This document shows positions 35,105-44,593 of a stretch of DNA of 49,462 bases, piece by piece (the stretch's first letter is position 1; every line of letters starts with the position of its first letter). Where the stretch lies: positions 23,828-73,289 of the forward strand of contig JAFDVL010000065.1 in NCBI GenBank assembly GCA_018268995.1, given 5' to 3'. The position numbers and the translations under genes are program-made. The notes beneath the pieces were generated by a model, which saw only the letters and a list, made by a program, of their open reading frames with translations, had not been told where the DNA came from and searched no databases. The stretch comes from Acidobacteriota bacterium (GTDB lineage: Bacteria; Acidobacteriota; Blastocatellia; RBC074).

Positions 35105-36688
35105 TTATGGAGATGTACAAGTCAGTACCGCTGATTGAAAACCATAGTCGCGACCTTTGGCCGGAATAAAACTCATCGCGCGTTCTGCCAGTGCGGTGAT
35201 GGTCAGCGATGGATTCACGCCGGGGTTTGCGGATACGGCTGATCCATCAATCACGTACAAGCCATCGTACCCAAACACGCGATGCTGAGCATCAATCACG
35301 CCTGTTTCTGCGCTCTCGCCCATACAACAACCGCCAAGAATATGCGCGGTTGTGGGAATGCCTAAAAACGATTCGGTCACAAGGCTGGTGGGCAGGCCAT
35401 CAATCTTCGCGGCAATGCGTTCGGCCAATTCATCGGCTTCGGGAATGTTGGCAATCGCCTGCGGGCCGCTGCCACGTCCGGTGGTGACGCCTTTGCGTCC
35501 CAGCTTCAACCGCAATGTTCCTTCCAGCGTGCGCATATACAACAGAATCATTGTGTGCTTCGCGTAATTCGGCACTAAAAAAGCTTTCAGCGTTTTGCGC
35601 GGGCGGCGTGCGATCAGTCGCAGCAAATTGGCACTGCGCGTGACCAGCCGATCTCCGCTGACGTGCGGCGCAGTCAGCAAACGCCAGAAGCCAGAGCCGG
35701 ACGAATAGCGCACGGGTTCCAGATGCGAATGCTCATCCGTGTGCAGGATGGAGCTGATCGCGATGCCTGCGGAGAAGTCGCGTTCGCGCTGTTCAGACAC
35801 GACAGCAATAATGGATTCTGAATTCGTGCGCACAAAATCGCCCAAGCATGCGGACAAGCGCGGCAAGCCGTTTGGATCCGCTTTCATTTTCAGCAGCAAC
35901 GGCACGGTTCCGAGTACACCGCCCGCGAAAATCACTTTGCTTGCGGTAAAGATTTTTGTCTGCCTGTGTTGCCTGGCTTCGACGCGATAGCCCGTGTTTT
36001 CAAGGGCGCGCACGGCAGTTACCTCGGTGTCAGTTTCCACCTGCAAGCCTTGTCGTTCGGCCAGGTACAGATAATTTTTGTCGAGCGTATTTTTCGCGTT
36101 ATGCCGACAGCCCAGCATGCAACCGCCGCAATAAATGCAGCCCGTCCGAGCAGGGCCTTTGCCGCCAAAGAAAGGGTCAGGCACGGTTTTGCCCGCTTCG
36201 CCGAAGTACACCGCGACTTCACTGGCGTGGAATTCTTCGGCGCGCTCCAGTTCGTGCGCCAACTCGTGCAACACTTCATCGGGATAGGTCATCCGTGGAT
36301 TCGTCGTCGCCCCCAACATTCGCCGCGCGGTTTGGTAATGAGTCGCAAGCTCTTCTTTCCAACTTGCCAGATGCGACCACGATGCTGCCTGGAAAAAGTC
36401 ATCGCCCGGAATCGGCAATGTATTCGCATACACCAGAGAGCCACCACCAAACCCAACGCCCGAAACAACCGTCAAATCCGGCAGAAACGTGAGCTTGAAT
36501 AACCCACGCCAACCAACCTGCGGAAGCCAGAACCAACGCCTCAAATCCCAGTTCGTTTTCGGGAAATCTGCGGCTTGCAAACGGCGACCTTTTTCCAGCA
36601 ATAAAACGCGATAGCCCTTTTCGATTAAGCGCAGCGCAGAGACGCTGCCACCAAAGCCAGAACCAATAATGATGAAATCAAAATCCAT
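35105..36688 (-). CDS. GMC-family (cholesterol oxidase-like) FAD oxidoreductase
   Basis: An FAD alcohol or sterol oxidoreductase of 527 residues without signal peptide. The dinucleotide fold is at the N-terminus (FIIIGSGFGGSVSALRLIEK). A Cys-rich motif, CIYCGGCMLGCRHNAKNTL (about 190-208), is typical of the cholesterol oxidase/bacterial GMC subgroup and may bind a metal or cluster. The C-terminal GMC segment reads VIDGSAVSANPGVNPSLTI. ATG 36688 is chosen because the flavin fold starts directly after it; the frame stays open to 36832 but that part would overlap the divergent receptor gene. Same strand as the acyl-CoA dehydrogenase gene, so both may act on a lipid or sterol side chain. Confidence 0.9.
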   Translation of the reverse strand: MDFDFIIIGSGFGGSVSALRLIEKGYRVLLLEKGRRLQAADFPKTNWDLRRWFWLPQVGWRGLFKLTFLPDLTVVSGVGFGGGSLVYANTLPIPGDDFFQAASWSHLASWKEELATHYQTARRMLGATTNPRMTYPDEVLHELAHELERAEEFHASEVAVYFGEAGKTVPDPFFGGKGPARTGCIYCGGCMLGCRHNAKNTLDKNYLYLAERQGLQVETDTEVTAVRALENTGYRVEARQHRQTKIFTASKVIFAGGVLGTVPLLLKMKADPNGLPRLSACLGDFVRTNSESIIAVVSEQRERDFSAGIAISSILHTDEHSHLEPVRYSSGSGFWRLLTAPHVSGDRLVTRSANLLRLIARRPRKTLKAFLVPNYAKHTMILLYMRTLEGTLRLKLGRKGVTTGRGSGPQAIANIPEADELAERIAAKIDGLPTSLVTESFLGIPTTAHILGGCCMGESAETGVIDAQHRVFGYDGLYVIDGSAVSANPGVNPSLTITALAERAMSFIPAKGRDYGFQSAVLTCTSP

Positions 36689-36782
36689 AAAAGCCTGCCG
36701 CTTGATTTCTCTTATTTTATCCGCTACGTTGCTCGTGATTATCTGATACCCAGTCCATCTGACACAAATAGGAGAGAAGCGT

Positions 36783-39700
36783 ATGGAACAGGCACCTAAA
36801 ATATCTTCAGTCCAAACCAAAAAAACCAGCATCTCACTTTTACTAATAGCTGTTTTCCTACTGGCTATTGGTCTGACACCAGTTTTTTCTCAAGCCTCTG
36901 GTTCATTGGCAGAATTGCGAGGGCAGGTCACCGATGCCACTGGAGCAATTATTCCCAACGCGAAAGTCACGTTGACAGATACGGCGAAAGGCACCAGCCG
37001 GAATGTCGTGACGGACGCAGAAGGCAATTACGTTTTCATTGGCTTATTGCCCAGCGTCTATGAAGTAAAAGTCGAAGCTGCTGGTTTTGGCGCCAATATC
37101 AGCAGAATCGAACTGACGGTCGGGCAACAGGCCAATATCCCAATCAAGCTCACCACCGGGCAGGTTGAGGCACAAGTTGATGTCGTGGCCGGGGCAGAAG
37201 TCGTTGACGTACAACGGACAGAGCAAGCTTCGACGATAGAAAACCGACAGATTGTGAGTTTGCCAATCAATCGGCGCAACTTTTTGGATTATGCCTTACT
37301 CACGCCGGGCGTGACGAGCGCTGAAAATATTACAGACGCGGCGGATTATCGCGTGGCCCAAACACCGCAATCCGGCTTGTCCTTTGGCGGCAACAACGGA
37401 CGCGGCAATTCGGTTTCGGTGGACGGGGCAGAAACCATGAGTGCATCCGGCGGCGTTCAGGCAACCGTTAGCCAGGAAGCCGTGCAGGAATTTCAGGTCG
37501 TGCGCAACAGCTATAGCGCAGAATTCGGCGGTGCTTCCGGCGGTGTCGTGAACATCGTTTCCAAATCAGGAAGCAACGAATTGCACGGCAGCCTCTTCGG
37601 CCTGTTCCGCAATCAGACCTTTGATGCGCGTAATGCGTTCGACTTCAACCCAAACGGCAAATCACCTTTCAACCGACAGCAGTACGGTGGGTCAATTGGT
37701 GGGCCGCTCAGAAAAGATAAGACCTTTGTCTTTGGCGTAGTGGAACGATTGAGCCAGGAAAAAACCACCTTCATCAATCTGCTGACTGATCCCACGTTAT
37801 TGCAGGTAAGCACTACAGCATCCAACGCCACAGTGCGTCAGCAGGCGCAGCTTTTCGATTTCATCACCAATAGTGCTGCGGCACCAGCGGCACTGAAAAC
37901 AGGCGCAGCAACATTACGCGCAAATTTAACTACCTCCAATTTCGCGCGCACGGTCAAATTGTTTACCGATGCCAGCGGACAATTCCCTTTCAATGAATCG
38001 CAAACGCAATATTCTGCGCGACTGGATCACAATTTCACGGATCGCAGCAATGGATATTTACGTTTCAACTTCACGAATAGTGACTTTGAAAATCAGGCTG
38101 CCGGATCGTTGATTGCTGTGTCGCGCGGGCGTAAATATGAAGGCTTCAATGGTGGAGTCGTGGGTTCGCACAATTATCAGTTCGCTCCCACGCTGTTCAA
38201 TGAATTGAAAGGACAATTCAGCTACACAAAAACTTCGTTCCTGCCCAATGACCCAATTGGCCCAGAGTTGAATATCGAAGGCTTCGGGCAATTCGGACGG
38301 CAAATCTTCCTGCCTTCCGCCAACCTGGAACGACATTACGATATTTACGACAACGTCACTCTGCTGGCAGGAAATCACACCGTGAAATTCGGCGTGGCCA
38401 TGCTCTTTCAATTCCTGAACGCAGACAATCAAACCTATTGGGGCGGGCGCTTTAATTTCGGCGCGGCGATTCCCATCGCGAATCTGCTTGGCTCCACAGG
38501 AGCGGCGCAGGTAGCGAACCCGATCAATCAGTTTGTCCTTGCTGCCCCCGGCACACCGTATCGCGACGCGAACGGTAATGGGTTGGCAGATGTGTTTGAA
38601 GTCCCAATGACCGCGTTGCAATCATTCAATTTGGACCTGCCCATCGTGTATCAACAGGGCTTCGGTACTTCGGTCGTCAAACAGTGGACGATCCGCAACT
38701 CCATTTATGCCCAGGATACCTGGAAATTAGCACAGAATTTCACGTTGAATTATGGCGTGCGGTATTCCGTCAACAATGAACCCTTGAATGTCCCCACGTA
38801 TGGCGGCGATATTCAACCACGCGCTTCGTTTTCGTGGGACCCGTTCAAGAATGGGAAGACGGTCATTCGTGGCGGCGGCGGCATTTTCACCGGAACGCTC
38901 AACAATGCCATTGCCAACGTGACAACGGTGCTGGGCGGCACGAATGATCCGCGTTCGATTTATCTCGTGCTAGCCACAGCCACCTCCGGCGCGCTTGGCC
39001 TGCCTTCATCGTTTGCGGTTTATCAAACGTTAGGCTATCCGGCGGTCGGGACGCAGCCAGCCCGGGGACGAGGCATCATCGGCACACGCCCCATCGTCCT
39101 ATCCGATGTGACCGCCGCGCCGATTAACCTGCGACCGGGACCAGGCACACCGTTGGAAGCACGTTTCAGTCTGGGGCCGAACTATCGCAATCCAACCACG
39201 TATCAAGCGAGCTTTGGAACGCAACACGATTTAGGCAAAGGCTTCTCGCTGGAAATGACTTATTTGTTTGCGCGCGGTTTGCATCTTTCACGCAATCGCG
39301 ACATCAATCAATTCAAGGCAACCGGCGCACCCAGTGTTTTGAATCCATTGGGCGGCCCAACCTTCCTGCGTACCTTTACGTCTACTACCGACTTTCGCAA
39401 TCCGCTGCGTTTTCAGGACAACATCTATGAAAACACCGCCAATTCGTTCTACCACGGTCTGACGGTACAATTGCAACGGCGCTTTTCTCGACACTTCAGC
39501 CTGAACTCGCATTACACCTTTGCGAAATCCATTGACGAAGTGACGGATTACAACAGCGACTGGTCAGCGCAAAACCCATTGAATATTGGGCTGGATCGTT
39601 CGTTGTCGGCCTTTGATCAACGGCATCGTCTGGTAGTCAGCGGCGTGTTGCAAAGCACGGCAAAGAATCCGTTCTTGTCGAACTGGGTGCTCTCGCCGAT

Positions 39701-40127
39701 TTTTGTCGGGCAAAGCGGACGCCCCTTCAACTTGTTGCTGGGTTTTGATGCCAACAACGATGGGCGTTCCCAAAGCGACCGACCGGGATTGGCGGGCCGT
39801 TACACCGGGCAAGGCGAGCCGTATTACAGCTTCGATTTGCGGCTGGCGCGGCGCTTCTTTGCGAATGATAGAAGGTATCTGGAATTTACGGTGGAAGGCT
39901 TCAATCTGGCCAATCGCACGAATCTGCTTGGTATAAACAACGTGCTCGGCGCAGCCTGCACGGATTCGAGTGGAGCCAATTTCACACCATGCAACGTCAG
40001 CGGAGCGGTGCCTCTCACAAATTACAACCTGCGTGGCAGACGTGATCGCCTGCCAACAAGCCCGTTGGGCTTCACGTCGGCGTCTGATGCGCGCCAGATG
40101 CAATTTGGACTACGGTTCAATTTCTAA
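36783..40127 (+). CDS. TonB-dependent receptor with carboxypeptidase-like N-terminal domain
   Basis: An outer-membrane beta-barrel of 1,114 residues, of the Oar-like class abundant in Acidobacteriota. The signal peptide covers about 1-40. The CarboxypepD_reg domain is at about 45-125 (LRGQVTDATGAIIPNAKVTL). The plug domain is at about 130-280 (IVSLPINRRNF, VQEFQVVRNSYSAEFGGASG, GGVVNIVSKSGSN). The barrel follows to the C-terminus, which ends in Phe (QMQFGLRFNF) as expected for insertion by BAM. AGGAG lies before ATG 36783. It is divergent from the GMC oxidoreductase gene with about 95 bp between, so a shared promoter region is likely. The ligand is unknown; this class is usually linked to large oligosaccharides or peptides. 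Confidence 0.95.
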   Translation: MEQAPKISSVQTKKTSISLLLIAVFLLAIGLTPVFSQASGSLAELRGQVTDATGAIIPNAKVTLTDTAKGTSRNVVTDAEGNYVFIGLLPSVYEVKVEAAGFGANISRIELTVGQQANIPIKLTTGQVEAQVDVVAGAEVVDVQRTEQASTIENRQIVSLPINRRNFLDYALLTPGVTSAENITDAADYRVAQTPQSGLSFGGNNGRGNSVSVDGAETMSASGGVQATVSQEAVQEFQVVRNSYSAEFGGASGGVVNIVSKSGSNELHGSLFGLFRNQTFDARNAFDFNPNGKSPFNRQQYGGSIGGPLRKDKTFVFGVVERLSQEKTTFINLLTDPTLLQVSTTASNATVRQQAQLFDFITNSAAAPAALKTGAATLRANLTTSNFARTVKLFTDASGQFPFNESQTQYSARLDHNFTDRSNGYLRFNFTNSDFENQAAGSLIAVSRGRKYEGFNGGVVGSHNYQFAPTLFNELKGQFSYTKTSFLPNDPIGPELNIEGFGQFGRQIFLPSANLERHYDIYDNVTLLAGNHTVKFGVAMLFQFLNADNQTYWGGRFNFGAAIPIANLLGSTGAAQVANPINQFVLAAPGTPYRDANGNGLADVFEVPMTALQSFNLDLPIVYQQGFGTSVVKQWTIRNSIYAQDTWKLAQNFTLNYGVRYSVNNEPLNVPTYGGDIQPRASFSWDPFKNGKTVIRGGGGIFTGTLNNAIANVTTVLGGTNDPRSIYLVLATATSGALGLPSSFAVYQTLGYPAVGTQPARGRGIIGTRPIVLSDVTAAPINLRPGPGTPLEARFSLGPNYRNPTTYQASFGTQHDLGKGFSLEMTYLFARGLHLSRNRDINQFKATGAPSVLNPLGGPTFLRTFTSTTDFRNPLRFQDNIYENTANSFYHGLTVQLQRRFSRHFSLNSHYTFAKSIDEVTDYNSDWSAQNPLNIGLDRSLSAFDQRHRLVVSGVLQSTAKNPFLSNWVLSPIFVGQSGRPFNLLLGFDANNDGRSQSDRPGLAGRYTGQGEPYYSFDLRLARRFFANDRRYLEFTVEGFNLANRTNLLGINNVLGAACTDSSGANFTPCNVSGAVPLTNYNLRGRRDRLPTSPLGFTSASDARQMQFGLRFNF

Positions 40128-40152
40128 TCTGGCCGACAGCCCGAAATAAAAA

Positions 40153-40202
40153 GAGCGTGAGCAACACCAGGTTCAATCCTATTGCTCACGCTCAATCTTT
40201 TT
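40153..40202. terminator. Bidirectional rho-independent terminator
   Basis: GAGCGTGAGCAA at 40153-40164 pairs perfectly with TTGCTCACGCTC at 40182-40193. A run of A precedes it (40147-40152) and a T tract follows (40197-40202), so it can end transcription of both the receptor gene and the convergent gene at 40217-40627. Confidence 0.88.
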
Positions 40203-40216
40203 GGGGGCACAAAAAA

Positions 40217-40627
40217 TTACGCAGCCAACACGCCCAGTTGTTGCAACATCCCGACCTGATCAAAGACGCCTCGCAATTCCACAACTTTTCCTTCTGCCAC
40301 GTGCAGGATTGCCATCGCAGAAACGGCAATGGATTTCCCAGTCGCCGGAATATTCAGAAACGTGCCCGTTTGCGTGCCGTGTAACGTAAAGCGGACGGCT
40401 ACTTTTTCTGCCGTCGCCACAGTGTCTTCGACAGCATGCCGAAGGTCAGGAAAGGCAGCATAAAACATCGCGGCAAACTGCTGATGCCCAGCCAGATTCA
40501 TGGCCGGATTGCCGCCAATGTAAGCCGTGTATTCTGGCGCACAAAGCGTATCGGCAGGGCCGCCACGAAGCCGATCTTGTTCAGCAAAAAAAAGACGACC
40601 TAACGCAGCAATCTCTTCTACGAACAA
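40217..40627 (-). CDS. SnoaL-like ester cyclase/NTF2-fold protein
   Basis: A 136-residue protein of the SnoaL-like group. It has the pattern AEYTAYIGG-like strand, AGHQQFAAMFYAAFPDLRHAV, then VRFTLHGTQTGTFLNIPATG and VVELRGVFDQVGMLQQLG. SnoaL itself closes a ring in anthracycline synthesis; many relatives have other or unknown reactions. The start is TTG at 40627 with GGAGGAG just before it; no ATG fits. It is the last of four minus-strand genes (O-methyltransferase, NTF2-fold, small protein, this one), 14 bp from its upstream neighbour. Confidence 0.82.
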   Translation of the reverse strand: MFVEEIAALGRLFFAEQDRLRGGPADTLCAPEYTAYIGGNPAMNLAGHQQFAAMFYAAFPDLRHAVEDTVATAEKVAVRFTLHGTQTGTFLNIPATGKSIAVSAMAILHVAEGKVVELRGVFDQVGMLQQLGVLAA

Positions 40628-40641
40628 TGGGCTCCTCCTTT

Positions 40642-40938
40642 TTAACTGGCTAAGGCTTCTGCCAACCCCTTCTGCAAATCGGATTGCACCATGACCGGAA
40701 TAAAATCTATTTCTGCATTCAATCCAGAAAAAAGCGGCTCCGCAATTTGCGGAATCATGGAAGCGTCCTTAAGATCAAAAAACGCCAGCATCGTTCGCTT
40801 GCCCTGCCACGCCATAAAATACGTGGCCTCTGGCTGAAGTTTCGCTAATATCTTTTCCATAATCAGAGGGAACGTTCCGTTGTGAATGGCCTTATTGCTG
40901 GCTTCCACACTCATCGAAGCTTTGAGCATCATTCGCAT
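40642..40938 (-). CDS. Small conserved protein of unknown function
   Basis: A 98-residue soluble protein (MRMMLKASMSVEASNKAIHN, then ILAKLQPEATYFMAWQGKRT and MIPQIAEPLFSGLNAEIDFI). This resembles a short alpha+beta, ferredoxin-like family I have seen in Actinobacteria and Acidobacteria beside biosynthetic genes, without assigned function. GGGAGG lies 6 bases before ATG 40938, which decides the start. It is separated from the upstream NTF2-fold gene by a likely terminator, so it may have its own promoter or depend on read-through. Confidence 0.75.
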   Translation of the reverse strand: MRMMLKASMSVEASNKAIHNGTFPLIMEKILAKLQPEATYFMAWQGKRTMLAFFDLKDASMIPQIAEPLFSGLNAEIDFIPVMVQSDLQKGLAEALAS

Positions 40939-40996
40939 AAAGTACCTCCCGAAAAATATCGCGTGAGAAAGCACACGCTACTTCACCGCTTACTGG

Positions 40997-41023
40997 AAAA
41001 AGGGGCAGACACGTTCCTGCCCC
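40997..41023 (-). terminator. Rho-independent terminator of the NTF2-fold gene
   Basis: On the minus strand GGGGCAG (41023-41017) pairs with CTGCCCC (41008-41002) and is followed by five T (41001-40997). It lies 25 bp past the stop of the gene at 41048-41461, inside what otherwise looks like one operon, so it could lower expression of the two last genes. Confidence 0.75.
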
Positions 41024-41047
41024 CTCTTCAATTAACGCAATCAGCTC

Positions 41048-41461
41048 TTACGCGCTTTGCGCCTTTGCAAAACCAGCCGCAATTGCAGCCGTATCGGTAT
41101 ATTCGACAAAGCTGGCAATTTTGCCATCCCGCATCGTGAAGACGTGTACCCAATACGTTTCGTACTCGCGTCCGGTGGATTTGGGACGTCCGGCAAAATG
41201 GCCAATCACAGCCACCTTATCGCCTTGTGCAATGAATTCGCGCGGCTCGAAGGCAAGCACATCTTCTTGTTCGGCCATCAAGGCAAAGAATTCGCCAGCT
41301 CCCGCGTGACCGTTGCGTGTGCCCGTGTACGGAACATTTGCAACTGGCGCGACGTGCCAAACGACATCGTCGGTTAAAGTGCTCAGAATGCCTGCGACAT
41401 CGCCTTGTCCAAAGCATTGATAGGCCTTTTGAATCACTTGGATATTGTCTTGTTCGCTCAT
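41048..41461 (-). CDS. SnoaL/NTF2-fold protein (ketosteroid isomerase-like)
   Basis: A 137-residue NTF2-fold protein with the pattern NIQVIQKAYQCFGQGDVAGI, LSTLTDDVVWHV, then EPREFIAQGDKVAVIGHFAG and MRDGKIASFVEYTDTAAIAA. It belongs to the broad SnoaL_2/YesE-like group; members are isomerases, hydrolases or small binding proteins. ATG 41461 has AAGGAG 6 bases upstream, which decides the start. It follows the O-methyltransferase gene by 28 bp. Confidence 0.85.
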   Translation of the reverse strand: MSEQDNIQVIQKAYQCFGQGDVAGILSTLTDDVVWHVAPVANVPYTGTRNGHAGAGEFFALMAEQEDVLAFEPREFIAQGDKVAVIGHFAGRPKSTGREYETYWVHVFTMRDGKIASFVEYTDTAAIAAGFAKAQSA

Positions 41462-41489
41462 AATGTCTCCTTGTAGTTGAATGGTTAAA

Positions 41490-42518
41490 TCAGACCCGCA
41501 CGGCTTCAATAATGCTCGCCGGGCCTTGGGTTGGAAGAATTCGGGTAAGTTTGAATCCAGCGTTATTCAACAGCGCGGCGTATTCGGCTTCTGTGCGTTC
41601 ACAACCGCCCGTCATCACCAGCATGTTGATGTCCAGCAACTTGGAAAAATCCATGTCATTTCCGGGCGGAACAACCATCTCGACCAGTAACAGCTTGCCG
41701 TTTTCAGTCATGGCACGATGGATGTTTTTCAGAATCGTCAACGAATGTTCGTCATCCCAGTCGTGAATGATCCATTTCATCAGATATGCGTCCGCTCCAC
41801 TCGGCACTTCCTCAAACATATTGCCGCCGACCACTTCGCAGCGATCTGCCAGGGTTGCCAGCTTTGCCGTAGCGCCGTTGACGACGTGGGGCTGATCGAA
41901 TAACACGCCTTTCAAATGAGGATTGGCACCGAGAATACCTGCTAATAAACTGCCGTGCCCGCCCGCAACATCTATCAGTTTTTGGATGGACGAAAAATCG
42001 TAAGCTGCAACCACTGCCGCATTCGTTGCCTCGCTGACGTTCGTCATGGATTCGTTGAAGATGGCCGCCCGCGCGGGATTTTCGGCATAATATGCCCACA
42101 CGTCTTTGCTGTATTTATGATCAAAAGCAATTTCGCCGGTCTTGACGCTTTGCGCCAGATTCGTCCAGGCATCGAAGTGCTCCCCGGCAAGTTCACTTAG
42201 CACCATTGCGCGCATAGAACCCGGAGCATTGCTGCGCAGCGCTGCGCCGACAGGCGTGAGATGAAAGTTGCCAGACTCGTCTTCCGTAAACACGCCTACA
42301 CCAGCCAGCGCGCGCAAAACTCGATATAACGCACGTGAATGCATGCCTGTCGCATCAGCCAGCTCTGAAGCTGGACGAGGTCGTTCATGAATAAGATCAG
42401 CCACTCCCAATTCTGCTGCCACATAAAGCATTCGTGAAATCCAGTAACCGCCAATCATCTGTAAAATCGCGATAGGCGGAGGGACTGCGGGCATCCCCGC
42501 AGGTGCTTGTGTCTCCAT
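41490..42518 (-). CDS. SAM-dependent O-methyltransferase (ASMT/tailoring type)
   Basis: A 342-residue methyltransferase of the class used on small molecules such as phenols, polyketides or hydroxyindoles. The N-terminal winged-helix dimerisation domain (about 15-105) has MIGGYWISRMLYVAAELGVA. The Rossmann domain has the SAM-binding DVAGGHGSLLAGIL, then GVLFDQPHVV, and the catalytic region MKWIIHDWDDEHSLTIL, where His of the IHDW motif is the usual general base. AAAGGA precedes ATG 42518. It is the first gene of the small cluster with two SnoaL-like genes, a setting that resembles aromatic polyketide tailoring, but no synthase is in the window. Confidence 0.9.
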   Translation of the reverse strand: METQAPAGMPAVPPPIAILQMIGGYWISRMLYVAAELGVADLIHERPRPASELADATGMHSRALYRVLRALAGVGVFTEDESGNFHLTPVGAALRSNAPGSMRAMVLSELAGEHFDAWTNLAQSVKTGEIAFDHKYSKDVWAYYAENPARAAIFNESMTNVSEATNAAVVAAYDFSSIQKLIDVAGGHGSLLAGILGANPHLKGVLFDQPHVVNGATAKLATLADRCEVVGGNMFEEVPSGADAYLMKWIIHDWDDEHSLTILKNIHRAMTENGKLLLVEMVVPPGNDMDFSKLLDINMLVMTGGCERTEAEYAALLNNAGFKLTRILPTQGPASIIEAVRV

Positions 42519-42600
42519 AGATAATTATCCTTTACTTGAGAAAGGAGCCTGTCGGCTCTCGTTTTACATTACGCGCTTGCTACGCGTTTGGATTTTGGGG

Positions 42601-42702
42601 GGAGAGGAAAATTTTTAGATAGAGCGATAGAGCGATAGAGCGACAGAGAGAAGACGTGACAAAATTCCCTCAATCTCTCTCTCGCTCGTTCTCTTTCCCT
42701 GC
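42601..42702. repeat. Purine-rich element with three 8-bp tandem units
   Basis: ATAGAGCG is repeated three times in tandem (42619-42642), followed by ACAGAGAGAAGA. A pyrimidine-rich stretch (42671-42700) with CTCTCTCTCGCTCG follows and can pair with it imperfectly. The words GAGCGA and GAGAGAA are shared with the element at 21777-21906. Confidence 0.65.
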
Positions 42703-42705
42703 TGC

Positions 42706-44334
42706 TCACTTACTTGCCGTCTGCGCCTGCTTCTTGGCGGTTTCGACGATTTTTTCGACATCGCTCAGCAATTTTTTTGCGTCGTAAATGATGCCGTCTT
42801 TGATGGTGTATTTAATGCCTCCGACGCGTTCGACCTGATTGGTTTGATCATTGAGCTTGATTGCACCCGTGCCATACAACACCTTGAAATTTGCCAGCGG
42901 ATTTTCCGGTACGATAACTAAATCTGCCAGCTTGCCGGGACGCAACACGCCAAATTCCATCGGTTTGTTTTGCTGTTGCGACAACAACTCTGCCCCGTTG
43001 AATGTCGCCGAACGAATGACTTCGAGTGGATGAAAACCAGCTTCCTGCAACAACTCAAATTCGCGTAGGTAATCAAAGCCGTAGAGCTTGTAAATAAAGC
43101 CCGAATCCGAACCCGTGGTCACCCGTCCGCCGCGATTTTTGAATTCATTCAGGAACGCCATCCACAGGCGATAATTGTTCTTCCATTCAATCTCGTCCTG
43201 CGTCGTCCAATAAAACCAGTACGAACCGTGCGCTTCCCTGCTCGGTTGATAAAACTTCCAGAGCGACGGCAGCGTGTATTTGTCGTGCCATTCGGCGCGC
43301 ATCGCCCGCGCCAGATCACGGCTTGCTTCATAAATCGTCATCGTCGGATCAATCGTGAAACCGAGCTTGATGAGTTCGTCCATCACGTCATTCCACTTCT
43401 TGCTGCCCGGTGGCGCGGCTTGTTTCCACAAGCGCCCTGCCTGCCCAAAGCGATGCGATTCGTCGTTGTAGTTGTAATCCAGCGGGAAATCCTGCACGAC
43501 GCGGTCGGCAAACAGCGATTCTGGCAACCCATACCAATGCTCCATCGAACCGAGGCCCATGCGCGCGGCCTGAATCACGTTGGTTTGCACCACGCCCGTT
43601 TGCGGCATATGCGTTGTCGTGCCAAGGCTGAGTTTCTTCGCTTCATCGGTCAGAGCCGCGAAAATCGCCGGATCGAACAACTGCGCATTGCCAATGATCT
43701 TGAAACCATCCACGCCTTTTTGCTTGGCCCAGCGCACATATTCGCGGGCGGAATCGGGCGAATTGATCGGCCCTTTGTCCCAGCCTGAACCGGGTGAGGC
43801 ATAGACGAAAATGCGCGGCGCAACAATCTTGTTCCCGGCACTGCGTTCGCGTTCCTTCAGTGTCCAATCCACGCCATTGCCTGAACCGGGATCACGAATC
43901 GTCGTCACGCCATTTCCCATCCACAGCTTGTAAACATACTCCGCCGGAGTGCCTTGCGCGACGCCGCCGATGTGCGCGTGGCAATCCACAAAACCGGGCA
44001 GCACATACATCCCGCTCGCATCAATTTCCTTCGTGCCTTTTTGCGGACGCGCGGCTTCACGAATCGGAACTTTCGGATAGCCAACGCTGCGGATTTCGCG
44101 GATGCGATTGTTTTCGATCACGATGTCTACCGGGCCCTGCGCGGGTGCGCCCGTGCCGTCAATGATCGTCGCGCCGCGAATCACAAGGCGATCAAATGGC
44201 CCTTCGCCTTCGTCTGCACGACGGTCAGGCGCGGGCGTGACGCCGCGTTGCTGAGTTTGTGCCAGAACAGCGCAACCCATTGCGGTCATCAGGAACAACG
44301 ACAAAAACCGCTGGAGTACCGAATTGACTTTCAT
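42706..44334 (-). CDS. Secreted amidohydrolase (imidazolonepropionase-like)
   Basis: A metal-dependent hydrolase of the amidohydrolase superfamily, 542 residues, with a signal peptide (about 1-27, LAQ). Metal ligands are the HxH in GFVDCHAHIGG (about 125), His in TTHMPQTG (about 245), and Asp in TGSDSGF (about 430). The HxH-type site and the tail ELLSQQQNKPMEFGVLRPGK, DLVIVPENPL are typical of secreted imidazolonepropionase/prolidase-like enzymes in Acidobacteriota. ATG 44334 follows AGGAG by about 10 bases; the frame is open to 44547 without a better start. The substrate is unknown, possibly a peptide or cyclic amide. Transcribed alone. Confidence 0.9.
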   Translation of the reverse strand: MKVNSVLQRFLSLFLMTAMGCAVLAQTQQRGVTPAPDRRADEGEGPFDRLVIRGATIIDGTGAPAQGPVDIVIENNRIREIRSVGYPKVPIREAARPQKGTKEIDASGMYVLPGFVDCHAHIGGVAQGTPAEYVYKLWMGNGVTTIRDPGSGNGVDWTLKERERSAGNKIVAPRIFVYASPGSGWDKGPINSPDSAREYVRWAKQKGVDGFKIIGNAQLFDPAIFAALTDEAKKLSLGTTTHMPQTGVVQTNVIQAARMGLGSMEHWYGLPESLFADRVVQDFPLDYNYNDESHRFGQAGRLWKQAAPPGSKKWNDVMDELIKLGFTIDPTMTIYEASRDLARAMRAEWHDKYTLPSLWKFYQPSREAHGSYWFYWTTQDEIEWKNNYRLWMAFLNEFKNRGGRVTTGSDSGFIYKLYGFDYLREFELLQEAGFHPLEVIRSATFNGAELLSQQQNKPMEFGVLRPGKLADLVIVPENPLANFKVLYGTGAIKLNDQTNQVERVGGIKYTIKDGIIYDAKKLLSDVEKIVETAKKQAQTASK

Positions 44335-44593
44335 ATGCGAGGCTCCTCGAAAAGTTGATTGATGCAATGGTGAATTGCCGTAGATACAGCCGCAAAGCGC
44401 GAGGAGTCTAGCACAGGCTTGCCCGGTGCGATATTCCACGCCACAAGCCTTCAGCAAAAATCGAATCCAACCCAATATTGCGTTCGTCTTAGGAGCTGTT
44501 ATAGAAAATAAGCAAACGATTTTCCAAATAAGATTAACCAGCGGCATTTGAGAATCATCTCGTGCCGCGCATTCCCCCCTACAAGGAGACCAA

